In this document: positions 8,997 through 15,728 of the stretch, one piece after another
Position numbering within the stretch: position 1 is the stretch's first letter
Layout: each line of letters begins with the position of its first letter
DNA from: JAEXNA01 sp050486105
Lineage (GTDB): Bacteria; Vulcanimicrobiota; Xenobia; Xenobiales; JADMJV01
Length of the DNA stretch: 23,010 bases
Assembly: GCA_050486105.1 (NCBI GenBank)
Contig: JBJHCR010000066.1
Coordinates: forward strand, 1-23,010
Direction of reading: 5' to 3'
Translations under genes and position numbers: made by a program
Notes under the pieces: generated by a model
The model's database searches: none
What the model was told of the DNA's origin: nothing
Seen by the model: only the letters and a program-made list of their open reading frames with translations

Positions 8997-10097
8997 CTAC
9001 TGAGAAGCTAACCCCAGAACGACCATAGACGCGGGCGCAAAATCAGCCAACTCAGAACTCGTCATCCCTTTTAGGGACCCGGTATTGAAACTCGCGAAAG
9101 GATTTGCCATAACGCATTTCACCCCGAACTCCTTCCCTAAATAGGCTTCGATATTCTTGAATGAAGCCGTCCCCCCGGACAAAACAACCAAATCAATATT
9201 CCCATCCTTGTAGCGCGACCGATAATAGTCGATCGAGCGCTGCACCTCGGTGACCAACTCCTTGAGGACCGGTTCCACGAGATTGAAGATCTTCTGGGTT
9301 GCGGGAGCCACCTCTTCGGAATCACCCTCAACTTTGATGACTCCCTTTTCCTTCTTAATCTTCTCCGCTTCATCGAAAGACACGTTCAAACTTTGGCCGA
9401 TAGCCTTGGTGAACGAGTTTCCAGCAATGGAAATCGTTCGATTGTGGCGCAATCGTTGAGCACTAAAGATATTGATCGAGGAGAAGGATGCCCCGATATT
9501 GACCAAGACCACAGTGCCGTTTAAGGACTGCTCATCGAGGCAGAACTGCAGGGATTTCTGGAGAGCGAGCGGCTCGAGGTTGATCGCCGCCGGCTCGACC
9601 TCAGCCAGCTTGACAACTTCGCGAGCCGCTTCCACGATCTCGTTGGGGACCGCCACTAGGAGCACCTCCATGGTCCTTCCATCTCCGGTGTCCTCCGAGA
9701 GAATAGTTCCTTGCACGGTTGCGTCGGCAACCGGATAAGGGAGATACCGCTCGGCCTCGAAGCGTATGGCCTGCCGGACTTCTTCGGCCTTCATCTTGGT
9801 CATGGGGATGGGGCGTATCACAACCTGTTGGCCGGCGACCGCACAGGCCAACCGAAATTTTGAAGTCTGAATATCGTTCGCCCTAAGAAGTCCACCGATG
9901 GTGTCTCCGAGTGCCTGAGCATCCAAGATCGATCCGTCCTTGATAGCCATCGGCGGAGTCGGAGCCACTGCAAAATGAAGAAGCTTGGGAGGACCTGCTT
10001 TCACCTTCTCTACAACCGCGAACTTGATGTTGCTGCTGCCAATGTCGATGGCACCTTGCTCTGGAGCTTTCTTGAAAAGTTTCTTAAAAAAATCCAC
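8997..10097 (-). CDS. pilM: Type IV pilus inner-membrane platform protein PilM
   Basis: PilM is a cytoplasmic actin-like (ASKHA fold, FtsA-related) protein that normally binds the N terminus of PilN and links the pilus motor to the PilN-PilO-PilP alignment complex. The 366-residue product starts at GTG 10095-10097, behind AGAGG about 8 nt upstream. The N-terminal MDFFKKLFKK is followed by the phosphate-1 motif AIDIGSSNIKFAVVE (about 16-30); the second nucleotide-binding segment is VVLVNIGASFSSINIF and the adenosine motif is VVLSGGTASFKNIEAYLG near the C terminus. Length is normal. The stop is directly against the N gap. The lack of visible pilN next door is unusual because PilM needs a PilN-type partner. 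Confidence 0.95.
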   Translation of the reverse strand: MDFFKKLFKKAPEQGAIDIGSSNIKFAVVEKVKAGPPKLLHFAVAPTPPMAIKDGSILDAQALGDTIGGLLRANDIQTSKFRLACAVAGQQVVIRPIPMTKMKAEEVRQAIRFEAERYLPYPVADATVQGTILSEDTGDGRTMEVLLVAVPNEIVEAAREVVKLAEVEPAAINLEPLALQKSLQFCLDEQSLNGTVVLVNIGASFSSINIFSAQRLRHNRTISIAGNSFTKAIGQSLNVSFDEAEKIKKEKGVIKVEGDSEEVAPATQKIFNLVEPVLKELVTEVQRSIDYYRSRYKDGNIDLVVLSGGTASFKNIEAYLGKEFGVKCVMANPFASFNTGSLKGMTSSELADFAPASMVVLGLASQ

Positions 10098-10292
10098 GTT
10101 GCAATCCTCTAATCCCGTTCAGCCGGGCCTTCTCACGTATCGCACTCGAAAGTCACCCACAGGTTGCGACACTAATTTGGCGGGGCCCTTTCTCTTCGAA
10201 GATCCGATTTCCTCTCCTGCGTCAAGACAATGGAGGCATTTCCTAGCCTCACGGCTCGCTGTCAAACCCGAGCCAAGAGCAGGAATACCGTG

Positions 10293-11165
10293 ATGCAGGC
10301 ACAGAAACCGAAGGGCATGCTCGCGGAAGAACTCGCTACACTGGAGCCGCTCGTCAATGCTTGGGCATTTCTCTTCGGCCTGCTCATCGGCAGCTTCTTG
10401 AATGTGGTCATATATCGACTCCCCCTTGGCCGTTCGATCATTTCCCCTCCGTCAGCTTGTACCACTTGCAATACTCCGCTTCACTGGACTCACAATTTGC
10501 CTTGCCTGTCGTTTCTAAAACAGGGTGGGCGTTGCGCTTATTGCGGTACGTCCTTCTCTCCTCGCTATGCCGCCCTGGAACTCTTGACTGGACTCGTTTT
10601 TCTATTCAGCGCGCTACAGTTCGGCCTTTTGACACCGATGTTCTGGAAAACAGTCTTCCTCTACAGCTTATGCTTAGTCGTTTTCTTTATCGACTACGAC
10701 CATTGGATCATCCCAGACTCAGTGAATCTCTTAGGCGTTCTCCTCGGGCTCGTATTTAGCTTGCTGGTGCCGCTCAAGATGTCTCCCCTCGTCCAGGAGG
10801 TAGTGGGCTTCGAACTCCCTTCTTTTGCCTTGAGTGTCCTTGGTGCCATCTTCGGAGTAGCTTTCTTCTGGAGCATTCAAGTTGTAGGCCTCATTTTGGC
10901 CAAGCAAGAAGCCATGGGGGGAGGAGACGTGAAGTTTGCCGCGTTGCTCGGCTCGTTTCTGGGACCGAGCGAGGCCCTATGGGCATTCCTCGGTTCGTTT
11001 TTCTTGGGCGCCCTATTCGCCCTCCCCTTGATCTTGGCCCGCAAGGGTGGGGGCAAGGACCCCATTCCCTTCGGGACGTTTATGGCCGTTGCCGCTCTGG
11101 CAGTCCACGTGGTGGGCACCGAAACACTTCTAGCACCACTTGAGAACTGGAGCTTGCTGATCTAA
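10293..11165 (+). CDS. pilD: Prepilin peptidase / N-methyltransferase PilD
   Basis: PilD is the integral membrane aspartic protease that cleaves the prepilin leader after Gly and methylates the new N-terminal Phe. The N-terminal methylase-type region has LLIGSFLNVVIYRLP and two CxxC pairs (CTTC and CAYC) for zinc. The peptidase part has both catalytic aspartate contexts, FIDYDHWIIPD and GGGDVKFAALLG, embedded in about seven or eight hydrophobic helices. The start is uncertain: ATG 10293 (or GTG 10290) with AGGA close by, while ATG 10317 would also keep all domains. It is the only confident plus-strand gene and is convergent with pilA, its likely substrate, with a shared bidirectional terminator between them. 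Confidence 0.93.
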   Translation: MQAQKPKGMLAEELATLEPLVNAWAFLFGLLIGSFLNVVIYRLPLGRSIISPPSACTTCNTPLHWTHNLPCLSFLKQGGRCAYCGTSFSPRYAALELLTGLVFLFSALQFGLLTPMFWKTVFLYSLCLVVFFIDYDHWIIPDSVNLLGVLLGLVFSLLVPLKMSPLVQEVVGFELPSFALSVLGAIFGVAFFWSIQVVGLILAKQEAMGGGDVKFAALLGSFLGPSEALWAFLGSFFLGALFALPLILARKGGGKDPIPFGTFMAVAALAVHVVGTETLLAPLENWSLLI

Positions 11166-11582
11166 AGCGACCGATCGCCAAGGGATGCATACGGCCTTCA
11201 CGAGTTTCTCACCATGTGGAGTTCCGAGCAGTCATAACAGCTCGAAGCCTGCCTAGGAGGCAGCGAATATCGGGGCCAAATGTGCATGCAGGCGCAAGCA
11301 TCAGCACCCAAGAGGGACTTCAGGTCGCCACAAACATTCTAGCAACCCGCCTGACCCCAAACTGTCCCGTTCCCGCCGCACGGCCAAATCAGGTTCTCTT
11401 GAGATACGCGCCGTAATCGCTCTATGGCATCCTTTAGACCCCACTGGCTGGCCGGCGACATCTCCCCGCTTAGCCGGGTGCCCTTCGAACAGCCTCTCCT
11501 GTGGATACAAGTGGCGACTGCTTCTTCCAGCCGGGAGTTACTGGAAAGGACCACAAGGCCGGAATCACCGGCTGCAGTTGGT
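11166..11582. other. Intergenic region between pilD and the pilA terminator, no gene seen
   Basis: This stretch of about 415 nt lies between convergent pilD and pilA. It contains two short perfect inverted repeats, CTGCCT-AGG-AGGCAG at 11249-11263 and GCCGG-AATCA-CCGGC at 11558-11572, neither followed by a T-run. I find no tRNA T-loop, no recognisable riboswitch core and no ORF with a ribosome-binding site. Function, if any, is unknown. Confidence 0.5.
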
Positions 11583-11625
11583 AAAAAAAAAGAACGAGAG
11601 GCCTTGGAGGGCTTCTCGTTCTTTT
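11583..11625 (-). terminator. Strong intrinsic terminator of pilA (bidirectional with pilD)
   Basis: A perfect 10-bp stem AAGAACGAGA/TCTCGTTCTT (11590-11599 with 11614-11623) continues inward by three more pairs across one mismatch and closes on a 6-nt loop. On the minus strand it is followed by an unbroken run of about nine T, the hallmark of a strong terminator. On the plus strand it is followed by TTTT after the stem, so it can also stop readthrough from pilD. Confidence 0.92.
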
Positions 11626-11649
11626 GCTTCGGGAAATCGGGCGGACTTT

Positions 11650-12099
11650 TTAGCCCGGATCTCTTTCGTACAGACCTCGGAGTCCGTCGTAGGCGGGAAA
11701 GTCGCCGGTTACAGAAACAGCTTCGTGGTTACCAGTACCACAGGCGATGTAGTAGTAGTCTTGGTAGGTGTCTTCGTTATACTGCACATCACCGCTCTCG
11801 TAAGCATCGCTATAGGTGTCCGAACCAGCTGCCGGACAAGTGGGGATGGTTTTCAGGTAGTTGGGAGTGAGATCGCCCACATCACCGTCAGGATACTTAC
11901 CGGACCAGTCAGTGGAATACATCTCCAAAGCAGTACCGATGTTCTTGAGATTTGACTTACAAGCGGTCAGCTGTCCCTGTGCTCGAGCTCTAATAAAGTT
12001 GGGCACGAGAATTGCAGCTAAGATTGCGATGATTGCGATAACGATCATCAGCTCGATGAGGGTAAAACCGCCGCTTCTCCGTCTCATTTTTGAAAGCAT
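11650..12099 (-). CDS. pilA: Major type IV pilin (prepilin) PilA
   Basis: The product has 149 residues from ATG 12097-12099, with AGGAGG 11 nt upstream. The leader MLSKMRRRSGG is positively charged and ends in Gly. Cleavage between G11 and F12 would give mature FTLIELMIVIAIIAILAAILVPNF with the conserved Glu at position 5 and the N-terminal assembly helix. After it come ACKSNLKNIGTALEMYSTD and a small, Tyr/Asp/Gly-rich globular domain with three Cys in all, two of which (TCPAAG and YIACGTG) could form a disulfide. The small size and Leu/Ile-Gly-Thr-Ala-Leu-Glu region resemble GspG-type pseudopilins, but the T4P neighbours and the strong promoter and terminator favour a major pilin. It would be cleaved by PilD, polymerised by PilB and retracted by PilT. 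Confidence 0.92.
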   Translation of the reverse strand: MLSKMRRRSGGFTLIELMIVIAIIAILAAILVPNFIRARAQGQLTACKSNLKNIGTALEMYSTDWSGKYPDGDVGDLTPNYLKTIPTCPAAGSDTYSDAYESGDVQYNEDTYQDYYYIACGTGNHEAVSVTGDFPAYDGLRGLYERDPG

Positions 12100-12148
12100 A
12101 TAGATTGCTTCCTCCTTTCGATTTGCAGCATGTACCGCTGCGTTTTGT

Positions 12149-12203
12149 ATTATACCCCTAATCCCCCGAATCGGACACAAATTTTTAACTTTTTTTTAAA
12201 ATT
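12149..12203 (-). promoter_or_regulatory. pilA promoter: perfect -10 with A/T-rich UP element
   Basis: On the minus strand GGGGTATAAT contains a perfect sigma70 -10 hexamer TATAAT (12149-12154). Transcription would begin near 12142, giving a leader of about 42 nt. No good -35 is present at the normal spacing. An A/T-only tract of about 25 nt (12179-12203) lies at about -38 to -62, where an UP element would bind the RNA polymerase alpha subunit. The GGGTAT part also resembles the -10 of group-3 sigma factors, whose gene lies just upstream. Confidence 0.7.
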
Positions 12204-12223
12204 CCTGCAACATATCCATTTCA

Positions 12224-12982
12224 TCAGGGTCTGTTCTCCTGGGAGGGCTCCCCCAATAAACCCCTCTTCAATCCCTGAAGAGCAGTGCTCATCAGCCGAG
12301 ACACCTTACGCGGAGAGAGTTCGAGACGACTCGCGATCTGTCTTTGAGTCAGATCCTTCACAAAAAAAAGATAGACTATCTTTTGCTCCACCTCCAAGAG
12401 TTTCTCGAAAGCCTGACTTATGGCAATCCGATCCTCGATAGGCAACTGAAAACTTTCGTGTCGGAGGCTACGAATAAGGGAAGGGTCCGAGGGCAACCCC
12501 TTATACCCCTCATCATCGTCGAGCGATATCGGCTTCCGGCTACTCAGAATAGCCACAACTCCCTCGGGAGATATATTCAGAGCTTCCGAAATCTCGGTGA
12601 GTGTAGGGAGGCGGCGATGCGCTTGCTGAAAGTCCTCAAGATAAGCTGCAATCTGACTGGACAGCTTTCGCATCCATCGAGGCCGTCTCACCAGCTCGGT
12701 CTTGTCGCGGAGATAATGCCGAATAGCACCTTCCACCCGATGTGTAGCGTAGGTCGAGAACCGAACCCCCCGTTCCGGGTCGAACCTTTCCAAGGCCGTT
12801 ATCAGCCCCAAGTACCCTACCTGTCTTAAATCTTCAATGTCTGAACCTTTTTGCAAATGACCCCTGAGAACGGCCTCAACTACTCCAGAATACTTAGCAA
12901 ACAGGGCATCTCTCATGCGAAGATCCCCCGTCTCCCTCAAACGCCGGAAACTTTCGGCTTCATCATCAATTTCGGATTCCAT
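12224..12982 (-). CDS. Group-3 alternative sigma factor (SigB/SigF/FliA/WhiG type)
   Basis: It directs RNA polymerase to a particular promoter class. Region 2 is clear: DIEDLRQVGYLGLITALERF, then RGVRFSTYATHRVEGAIRHYLRD. Region 3 follows (RLPTLTEISEALNISPEGVVAIL), and region 4 has the helix-turn-helix LTQRQIASRLELSPRKVSRLM. Region 1.1 is absent, as in group 3. The product has 252 residues from ATG 12982. An in-frame ATG at 13033 would add 17 residues, but those codons coincide with a 13-bp perfect hairpin, so I prefer 12982; neither start has a good ribosome-binding site. It lies between pilC and pilA. In the cyanobacterium Synechocystis a group-3 factor (SigF) is needed for pilA expression, so control of pili is a reasonable inference. 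No anti-sigma gene is visible here. Confidence 0.92.
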   Translation of the reverse strand: MESEIDDEAESFRRLRETGDLRMRDALFAKYSGVVEAVLRGHLQKGSDIEDLRQVGYLGLITALERFDPERGVRFSTYATHRVEGAIRHYLRDKTELVRRPRWMRKLSSQIAAYLEDFQQAHRRLPTLTEISEALNISPEGVVAILSSRKPISLDDDEGYKGLPSDPSLIRSLRHESFQLPIEDRIAISQAFEKLLEVEQKIVYLFFVKDLTQRQIASRLELSPRKVSRLMSTALQGLKRGLLGEPSQENRP

Positions 12983-12994
12983 GTCTGAGACAGC

Positions 12995-13027
12995 AATAGG
13001 GGAACGGCGAGCCGTTCCCCTATTTTT
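12995..13027 (+). terminator. Perfect 13-bp hairpin at the sigma gene start; T-run on the plus strand
   Basis: AATAGGGGAACGG (12995-13007) pairs perfectly with CCGTTCCCCTATT (13012-13024) around the tetraloop CGAG, and the plus strand continues with more T. That is a canonical intrinsic terminator for plus-strand RNA, yet no plus-strand gene precedes it. In minus-strand RNA coming from pilC the same hairpin ends 12 nt before the preferred sigma ATG and is not followed by a T-run. It may block antisense RNA, terminate part of the pilC transcript, or limit sigma translation. Confidence 0.75.
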
Positions 13028-13094
13028 GAGCATTGCTAATCAAGTCCGAAGGCCTTTCAGACATTCGAAGGACCCAACCGTGGCAGCCTGGACT

Positions 13095-14321
13095 CTACCC
13101 CAGGTTCCCGATAAGTTGGTACAGAGGCAAGAACACCGAGATCACGATGAACCCGACGATACCACCCATGCCAACAATCATGATCGGCTCGAGCATCGAG
13201 GTCAGCGAAGCCAACATATACTCTACTTCGGTATCATAAAAATCTGCAATCTTAGACAGCATGGCGTCCAAGTTACCGGTCTCTTCTCCGACCGCTACCA
13301 TTTGAGTTACCATGGGAGGGAAGAGTCCACTCGCCCCTAGAGGAGCAGCGATAGATTCACCTTCCCTGATACTCTCGCGAACCTTAGTTACGGTCATGGC
13401 GATAATTTCGTTACCTGAAGCCTTACCGACGATCTCCAGTGCCTGCATGATTGGAACACCAGAGGACAACAATGTGCCCAAGGTGCGACAGAACCGAGAG
13501 ATGGCGACCTTCTTGCTCAACAATCCAAAGACAGGGATATTCAACTTGAGCAGGTCGTATTGCTTCTTTCCGGTCGGGGTCTGAATGTAGCGACCCAACA
13601 GTATACCGCCGACAACCAAAAGGCCCAGACATGGGATAACAATAAGCGGATTTCGAGCACCCTCGGTGACCATAATTAGGATCTTCGTAGGCAGAGGAAG
13701 AACCAAGTTCATGCCTTTGAACAACTCAACGAAGGTCGGCAGAATGTACGTCACCAGAAAAAACACAATCCCGAGCGCCATCACCAAGATGACGACCGGG
13801 TAAGTCAACGCCGACTTGACCTTCTTCTTCAAGGAGAAGTCTTTTTCCATAAAGCCGGCAAGTCGCTCGAGAACCTCATCGAGCACACCACCCATCTCAC
13901 CAGCCTTGACCATACTGATATAGAGGGTTGAGAACACCTGGGGATGACGCGCGAGCGCTGCCGAAAGCGTTTGCCCGGCCTCCACGTCTCGACGAACCTG
14001 ATCGAGCGTGGACTGGAGCTTCTTGTCCTCTGTCTGCTCGGACAAGATATCAAGACAGCGAACCATCGCCAGACCAGCATTAATCATGGTCGCAAACTGA
14101 CGACTAAAAACGGTCAAAGCCTGCTCATTAACCCTCTTAAACCGATCGAGGAAGGCTCCAATATCTCCGGCGCCTCCTCCCCCAGCTTTCTCCTTGAGAG
14201 AAATGATGGTCATGCGCTGCTCTTGCAAACGCATCTGGGCAGCTTTTCGATTCGGCGCGTCGACCGAGTCCTTGACTAACTGACCGGTGGAGTCCCTAGC
14301 CTCATACAAAAACAATGGCAT
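13095..14321 (-). CDS. pilC: Type IV pilus inner-membrane platform protein PilC
   Basis: PilC (GspF family) is the inner-membrane platform that the PilB and PilT motors act on to add or remove pilins. The 408-residue product starts at ATG 14321 with GGGAGG 9 nt upstream; a TTG three codons earlier is too close to the ribosome-binding site. After an N-terminal GspF-type domain (PLFLYEARDSTGQLV) come two homologous T2SSF cytoplasmic domains, FSRQFATMINAGLAMVRCLD and FCRTLGTLLSSGVPIMQALE, each with the GE.tG..d motif (KAGEMGGVLDEVLERLA and AVGEETGNLDAMLSKIA). Three membrane helices are visible, at about residues 170-195, 220-245 and 375-400. Length and order are typical. Confidence 0.96.
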   Translation of the reverse strand: MPLFLYEARDSTGQLVKDSVDAPNRKAAQMRLQEQRMTIISLKEKAGGGGAGDIGAFLDRFKRVNEQALTVFSRQFATMINAGLAMVRCLDILSEQTEDKKLQSTLDQVRRDVEAGQTLSAALARHPQVFSTLYISMVKAGEMGGVLDEVLERLAGFMEKDFSLKKKVKSALTYPVVILVMALGIVFFLVTYILPTFVELFKGMNLVLPLPTKILIMVTEGARNPLIVIPCLGLLVVGGILLGRYIQTPTGKKQYDLLKLNIPVFGLLSKKVAISRFCRTLGTLLSSGVPIMQALEIVGKASGNEIIAMTVTKVRESIREGESIAAPLGASGLFPPMVTQMVAVGEETGNLDAMLSKIADFYDTEVEYMLASLTSMLEPIMIVGMGGIVGFIVISVFLPLYQLIGNLG

Positions 14322-14372
14322 CCGGGCCAACCTCCCTAAGTGTAACTACTCTAAAAGATCTCACGACAACAA

Positions 14373-14438
14373 TCAAACCTGAGTCAAATGTCCAGTGACG
14401 AGAATCGCCAGCGGAATAAGCCACCAAATCATACTCAT
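14373..14438 (-). CDS. Possible 21-residue membrane mini-protein between pilT and pilC
   Basis: An ATG at 14436-14438 is preceded by AAGGAG exactly 7 nt upstream, as good a ribosome-binding site as any in this window. The reading frame encodes 21 residues beginning MSMIWWLIPLAILVTG, one short hydrophobic segment, and then stops at TGA. It lies in the otherwise non-coding 217 nt between pilT and pilC, in the same direction. An 8-bp hairpin (14458-14484) lies just upstream. It could be a small membrane subunit or a leader peptide controlling pilC. I recognise no family, and translation is unproven; a chance ORF is possible. Confidence 0.4.
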   Translation of the reverse strand: MSMIWWLIPLAILVTGHLTQV

Positions 14439-14457
14439 AACCGTTCTCCTTCCTCGA

Positions 14458-14484
14458 GGCAGAGGCAATTCGTGAACCTCTGCC
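14458..14484 (-). repeat. Inverted repeat upstream of the mini-ORF
   Basis: GGCAGAGG and CCTCTGCC form a perfect 8-bp stem around an 11-nt loop, 6 nt before the ribosome-binding site of the mini-ORF. There is no T-run, so it is not a standard terminator. A second 6-bp hairpin, ATTCCT-TCG-AGGAAT, lies at 14514-14528 just after the pilT stop. Together they could mark an RNA processing or stability site between pilT and pilC. Confidence 0.45.
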
Positions 14485-14538
14485 ATCGATCTGTATTCGA
14501 AACGACATCAACCATTCCTTCGAGGAATCAGCATCTGT

Positions 14539-15627
14539 TTATTTCCGCTGAGAATCCAACATCCTCTTGAGATCCTCAGGATGCATGGTACAGTCCATGG
14601 CCTCCTCAGGCGTAATCAAACGCTTTTTGACCAATTCAAAGAGAGATTGCTCCATCGTCTGCATCCCTACGCTTCCACCCGTTTGGATCGCATTATAAAT
14701 CTGATGCGTCTTTCCTTCACGAATCAGATTCCGCATGGCAGGGGTACAGATCAGAACCTCGACCGCCGGAACTCGACCATCTTCCCTCGCTCGAGTCACC
14801 AACTGCTGAGAAAAGACCGCTTCAAGAACGCTGGAAAGTTGGACCCGAATCTGATGCTGGTGATGGGGAGGGAAGACATCAACAATGCGGTCTACGGTTT
14901 GCGCCGCATCCGAAGTGTGGAGGGTCGAAAACACCAAGTGCCCCGTCTCGGCAGCTGTCAGGGTCCCTTGAATGGTGTCCTGGTCACGCATCTCACCGAC
15001 CAGAATAACATCGGGGTCCTCTCGCAAAGTCGCCCGCAAAGCGTTGCCCCAGCTTTGGGTATCCTGCCCAACTTCGCGCTGATTGATCATCGACATCTTA
15101 TGAGGATGCATATACTCAATGGGATCCTCGATGGTAATGATATGAAACTTCTTCTCGCGATTGATGATATCCAGCATGCAGGCCAAGCTCGTCGACTTCC
15201 CGGCACCGGTTGCTCCAGTCACCAAAATCAGCCCATGCTGCCGATGAATAACGGTTTCAATGATCGGAGGGAGTAGCAACTCTTCACGCTGCATCACCCT
15301 GTTCGAGATCGCTCGAAGACAAGCCCCTACAGCTCCACGTTGGCGATAAACATTGACTCGAAAACGTCCGAATCCTCGGACCCCGTGTGAGCAATCGAGT
15401 TCCCAGGTCTTTTCAAACTTCTCTTTTTGCTTGTCATTGAGAATCGAGTAGACCAGCCGCTTTGTCTCCTCAGGGGACATTCTTGCATACTCGGTGGGCA
15501 CCAACTTGCCATTTATTCGAAAAACAGGGGGAAGTCCCACTGTAAGATGGAGGTCAGATGCACCTTTCTCCACGACAAGCCGAAGAAGATCGTCCATCGT
15601 GAATCGGAGTGATTGCGCTAATGCCAT
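14539..15627 (-). CDS. pilT: Type IV pilus retraction ATPase PilT
   Basis: PilT is the hexameric ATPase that powers pilus retraction and twitching. The 362-residue product starts at ATG 15627, with AGAGG about 9 nt upstream. The N-terminal PAS-like domain has the ASDLHLTVG motif. The motor domain has Walker A GATGAGKS (the usual form is GPTGSGKS), the Asp box IITIEDPIEY, Walker B DVILVGEMRD and the His box TGHLVFSTLHTSDAAQTVDRI. The C terminus carries AMRNLIREGK, a near match to the AIRNLIRE motif that is specific to PilT and needed for retraction, which separates it from PilB. It lies 101 nt downstream of pilB. Confidence 0.96.
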   Translation of the reverse strand: MALAQSLRFTMDDLLRLVVEKGASDLHLTVGLPPVFRINGKLVPTEYARMSPEETKRLVYSILNDKQKEKFEKTWELDCSHGVRGFGRFRVNVYRQRGAVGACLRAISNRVMQREELLLPPIIETVIHRQHGLILVTGATGAGKSTSLACMLDIINREKKFHIITIEDPIEYMHPHKMSMINQREVGQDTQSWGNALRATLREDPDVILVGEMRDQDTIQGTLTAAETGHLVFSTLHTSDAAQTVDRIVDVFPPHHQHQIRVQLSSVLEAVFSQQLVTRAREDGRVPAVEVLICTPAMRNLIREGKTHQIYNAIQTGGSVGMQTMEQSLFELVKKRLITPEEAMDCTMHPEDLKRMLDSQRK

Positions 15628-15728
15628 GTTGTTTTTCCTCTTTCTCCTGCCGAGCGAATCCCTGGTGAGCCGAACCCTTCTCGACGCCTACCCCCAGACG
15701 CTGCTTTACGAGGGTCATTTCTCAACGA

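Noticed and set aside
11301..11510. tRNA, TPP or c-di-GMP riboswitch in the pilD-pilA gap
   Set aside because: A TTCGAA string resembled a T-loop but its flanks do not pair, and none of the conserved riboswitch core strings could be matched.
12099..12223. Sigma54 promoter for pilA
   Set aside because: A TGG...TTGCA pattern exists on the minus strand near 12210-12223, but GG and GC are only 7 nt apart instead of 10.
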